A stretch of 63,273 bases of DNA, taken from assembly GCA_945862235.1 (NCBI GenBank), contig CAMAYU010000013.1:1-63273 (forward strand), written 5' to 3'. The notes under the pieces were generated by a model that saw only the letters and a list, made by a program, of their open reading frames with translations, was not told where the DNA came from and did no database searches. Each line of letters starts with the position of its first letter. The first letter of the stretch is position 1. The stretch comes from Schlesneria paludicola DSM 18645 (GTDB lineage Bacteria; Planctomycetota; Planctomycetia; Planctomycetales; Planctomycetaceae). The position numbers and the translations under genes are program-made. Below, piece after piece: positions 60,967-63,273 of this stretch.

Positions 60967-62316
60967 TCAGCCACCCTTCAAGACAGTGTCAGTGATCCAC
61001 TGGACTCGCGGAGCACCCGGTGACAGAGCCTTACCGCCGTCATCGGCTACGCGCGGCGAGACGGCGTCCCACGTCGCGATCAAGCAGCCAACAACGATCA
61101 GCACCATCGCCGCCAGTTTGCCGAAGTCTTGTCCTTTGAGCATCCCCAACTGAGCCGGCTCGCCCGACAGATAGGCCGACGCCGCGAATAGTTCTTCCCC
61201 GAGCAACGTGTAGTCGCACGCCGCCACGAAGAACGGAAGTTGAGTCGTCTCGGCCGTCCCCGCGATTTGAATCGCTCCCACTGCGTTGCCGGTTTCGGCG
61301 AGGATCAGTGACTCGGCGTAAAACTTTCCGAGAAAGAAGCACGCCGCCGGCTGCTCGCGGTACATCCAACCACAGACGCTCGCCACGTAACCGAACTGCT
61401 CGTCGGTCACGTAGTAGATGCGGTCCTCGTTGTAGTAGTCGGGCCGCCCCGCCGCGAGAGCCGCCGCCTGCACCGCCTCCCGCGCCGCCGTCATCACCAA
61501 GGCCCGAGTCGTCGGGACTTCAAGTGCCGTGTCGTACTCGGCCGCAGTCTTGGCCACGCTCGCGAGGATCGTCAGCCCCGCGACAGTGTCGATCTCATTC
61601 ATGTCCTGAATGCCGGGCACGAAGAGCATCGGCTTCCCCATCTCCGTCGCCCGCCCGACCGCCTCCTCAATCGCCTGCAACCCGGCAATCGGCCGCACAT
61701 AAAACGGCTTCCCCCGCCGAGCCAACTCCGTGCAGATGATGATCGTGGCACAGATGGCCAGACAGACAATGGCGAACGAGAGCTTGGACCAGTTGAGCCA
61801 GTTGCGGATCGGTCGAACCCCGGAGATGGAAACATCCTCGGACGATTCTTGCTCCCCGGTCGCGGAGTCCGCAGTCGTCGAGACGGAGAACGTGTAGGTC
61901 GCGTTTGGATCCATCCCGGTCACCACGTATTCCGTCTTGTCGGTAACGTCCCCAATGCTCTGCCCTCCTCCGATGATGAGGCTGAGTCCCTGAATCCCGA
62001 ACGGCGTGTATTGCAGAATTGACTGCGGTACGAGTCGCTGAAGCAGAGTGAGTGACGACCGCGTTCGGTCGCGCTCGGCCCATTTGAAGATGATGTACTC
62101 GACAATCCGAGTCTCGCCTTTCGGTCGCTTCCACGTGAGCTTGATCGCCGTTCCGTCATCGTTCGGAACATCCTCGGCCTGCAGGGCGGTGACAGGTGCC
62201 GGCGGTGCCGCATCAACCGGCGCCCTCCCGATGAAACTGACGACGAGCACCAGCAACACGCGGATGAGCGGCGGTCCGCCGACTCTCCTCTCACGACTTG
62301 CGCCTCTCGACTCCAT
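60967..62316 (-). CDS. FnIII + DUF6754 membrane protein
   Basis: A 449-residue protein. Signal/anchor at 17-36 (LIRVLLVLVVSFIGRAPVDAA), a fibronectin type III domain at about 40-168 (APPAPVTALQAEDVPNDDGT, KLTWKRP, YTFSVST), TM at 178-198 and then a DUF6754 domain at about 205-385: KPFYVRPIAGLQAIEEAVGR, PMLFVPGI, IDTVAGLTILASVAKTAAEYD, AAGRPDYYNEDRIYYV, FYAESLILAETGNAVGAIQIAGTAE and PFFVAACDYTLLGEELFAASAYL. A final TM is at about 401-417. The family is broadly spread but has no known function. Its start is 3 bp after the stop of the upstream gene. ATG at 62316. Confidence 0.85.
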   Translation of the reverse strand: MESRGASRERRVGGPPLIRVLLVLVVSFIGRAPVDAAPPAPVTALQAEDVPNDDGTAIKLTWKRPKGETRIVEYIIFKWAERDRTRSSLTLLQRLVPQSILQYTPFGIQGLSLIIGGGQSIGDVTDKTEYVVTGMDPNATYTFSVSTTADSATGEQESSEDVSISGVRPIRNWLNWSKLSFAIVCLAICATIIICTELARRGKPFYVRPIAGLQAIEEAVGRATEMGKPMLFVPGIQDMNEIDTVAGLTILASVAKTAAEYDTALEVPTTRALVMTAAREAVQAAALAAGRPDYYNEDRIYYVTDEQFGYVASVCGWMYREQPAACFFLGKFYAESLILAETGNAVGAIQIAGTAETTQLPFFVAACDYTLLGEELFAASAYLSGEPAQLGMLKGQDFGKLAAMVLIVVGCLIATWDAVSPRVADDGGKALSPGAPRVQWITDTVLKGG

Positions 62317-62319
62317 TCT

Positions 62320-63273
62320 TCACCCCTCAATCAGTTCGACGTTGGCACGAGGCACGATGACGGGTGAGCCGTTGGCCAGCTTCACCTCGACCACGCGCGC
62401 GAACGATTCCGACTCCAGCAGCCTCGGCTCGTGAGGCATCCCCGTGACCGTGCCGAGTGACCCGAAGTTCGGCTCGCGGATGATCCGCACCGGGGCACCG
62501 ATCTCCAACGATCCAATCTCACGTTCGGAGGCCGTTTCGTCGTTGAATCGCGTGGGCAACGACGACGGTTGTTCGGCCGACGCTGCATCACTCAGCGGAA
62601 TCAAAATCTCGGGCCGCATCACCCCCGCGCGGATTTGAGTCGTGCCGTTCACTGACGCCTCGCGCCCGTCGTGCGACTTGAGCAGCTCAAACGTCCGCCG
62701 CGCCATCGCGATATCGCCGAAGCCTTCGGTGACGATGATCGTCGTGCCGAGCTTCTCGTTCCCCGTCACGGCCACTCCCAAGTCGTAGCCGAGGATTTCG
62801 CGGAGGTCTTGGTCATCGATTCCGCCCGCCACGACCGCCGCCGCGCCGACCGAGATCGCTTTGTGGACGGCGGCTCCCGTCACGCGACGACCACCGATCA
62901 CGATGCAGCCTTTCAAGTCGGACGTGATGTGAGCCTCCGTCAGGTCTTCGTCGGGACTCCCAGCGACCAGCCGCAGCGTCCCATAGGCTTCGCCTCCCAC
63001 ACCGAAGATTCCCTGAATGAGTGCGGCCTCCGTTTCGACGACGACGCCCTCGTTGGGAATGATCTCGACGACGCGACCGCTCAAGTACGAGAGCACCTGC
63101 ACGGCCAGCGGCTCACCCCGAAAGATGACCATCCCCGTCACCTTCGAGACCGACTCGATCACCCCCGCGACGGGAGACGGCACATCGGTCTGAAAGAACC
63201 CGAAGAAGCCCTTCGTCCGCGCGAGTGCCTCACCCGCCTCAACACGCTCGCCGAGGCTCTTCACCAGCGACCG
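62320..63273 (-). CDS. Barrel-sandwich/KOW-type protein, 5' end cut by window
   Basis: At least 317 residues; the frame stays open to the window edge (the GTG at 63264 is internal, the frame reads RSLVKSLGERVEAGE). The first part repeats a lipoyl/barrel-sandwich pattern (VKSLGERVEAGEALARTKGF, VPSPVAGVIESVSKVTGMVIF, LSGRVVEIIPNEGVVVET). A middle domain has LKGCIVIGGRRVTGAAVHKAI and GAAAVVAGGIDD. The end is a KOW-like barrel (PVRIIREPNFGSLGTVTGMP, PVIVPRANVELI). It is the first visible gene of the DUF6754 module and probably cytoplasmic. Function unknown. Confidence 0.75.
   Translation of the reverse strand, partial: RSLVKSLGERVEAGEALARTKGFFGFFQTDVPSPVAGVIESVSKVTGMVIFRGEPLAVQVLSYLSGRVVEIIPNEGVVVETEAALIQGIFGVGGEAYGTLRLVAGSPDEDLTEAHITSDLKGCIVIGGRRVTGAAVHKAISVGAAAVVAGGIDDQDLREILGYDLGVAVTGNEKLGTTIIVTEGFGDIAMARRTFELLKSHDGREASVNGTTQIRAGVMRPEILIPLSDAASAEQPSSLPTRFNDETASEREIGSLEIGAPVRIIREPNFGSLGTVTGMPHEPRLLESESFARVVEVKLANGSPVIVPRANVELIEG

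Noticed and set aside
1..63273. CRISPR arrays, rRNA genes, transposase genes
   Set aside because: None were seen. The repeated sequences are palindromic and scattered, not regularly spaced direct repeats, and no transposase frame is present.

Overview
The window is a 63.3 kb piece of a GC-rich chromosome that looks like Planctomycetota. The pointers are two DUF1501 proteins with Tat-type signals, a DUF1549/DUF1553 protein with an N-terminal cytochrome-like CxxCH site, a protein kinase with the planctomycete-style N-terminal extension, an ExbB with its own signal peptide, and a DUF6754 protein. The species cannot be named from the sequence alone.

Layout. (1) 1-5877: the end of an integrated element. 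A tyrosine integrase lies 109 bp from the 3' end of a tRNA-Arg(CCG), followed by a winged-helix protein, a small excisionase-like HTH protein and a primase/DUF3987 helicase-like replication protein; the other end of the element lies left of the window. (2) 6187-20949: DUF1501 + DUF1549/1553 pair, class II fructose-bisphosphate aldolase, a receiver-only protein, a second DUF1501, an MsbA-type ABC exporter, a DUF58 protein, a lipoprotein aldose 1-epimerase, a 28-residue ultra-basic protein and a YgfZ-like protein. (3) 21206-27036: envelope genes, with KdsD (Kdo pathway) upstream of a 1056-residue LptC/OstA-like protein, then a YkgJ-like metal-cluster protein. (4) 27388-38167: trpB-trpA, NUDIX hydrolase, aldo/keto reductase, a repeat-bearing lipoprotein, an HlyD-type adaptor, aroB and a TPR-YHS lipoprotein. 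(5) 38542-49349: a Ton/Tol-like cluster: large membrane protein, ExbB, two ExbD, a two-TM protein, a TonB-like anchor fused to a terpenoid-cyclase-like toroid, and a large secreted TPR protein. (6) 49672-54473: a kinase with altered active-site residues, two rRNA-type methyltransferases and a receiver-only protein. (7) 54603-58015: sugar ABC importer ATPase and binding protein with a DUF433/PIN-like pair between them. (8) 58225-63273: a tightly packed five-gene membrane module around DUF6754, cut by the window edge.

The most unusual feature is the density of dispersed palindromic repeats. At least ten families were recognised by eye, several with two to four copies, most in intergenic space and often next to stop codons. 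At least five sit in frame inside protein-coding genes and are translated as extra peptides. The strongest candidates for an undescribed system are the ExbB/ExbD/ExbD operon with a toroid in place of the TonB C-terminal domain, and the DUF6754 module at the right end. Starts were often moved downstream of the longest frame where a signal peptide, Shine-Dalgarno-like site or family alignment favoured it; Shine-Dalgarno signals are weak in many genes.
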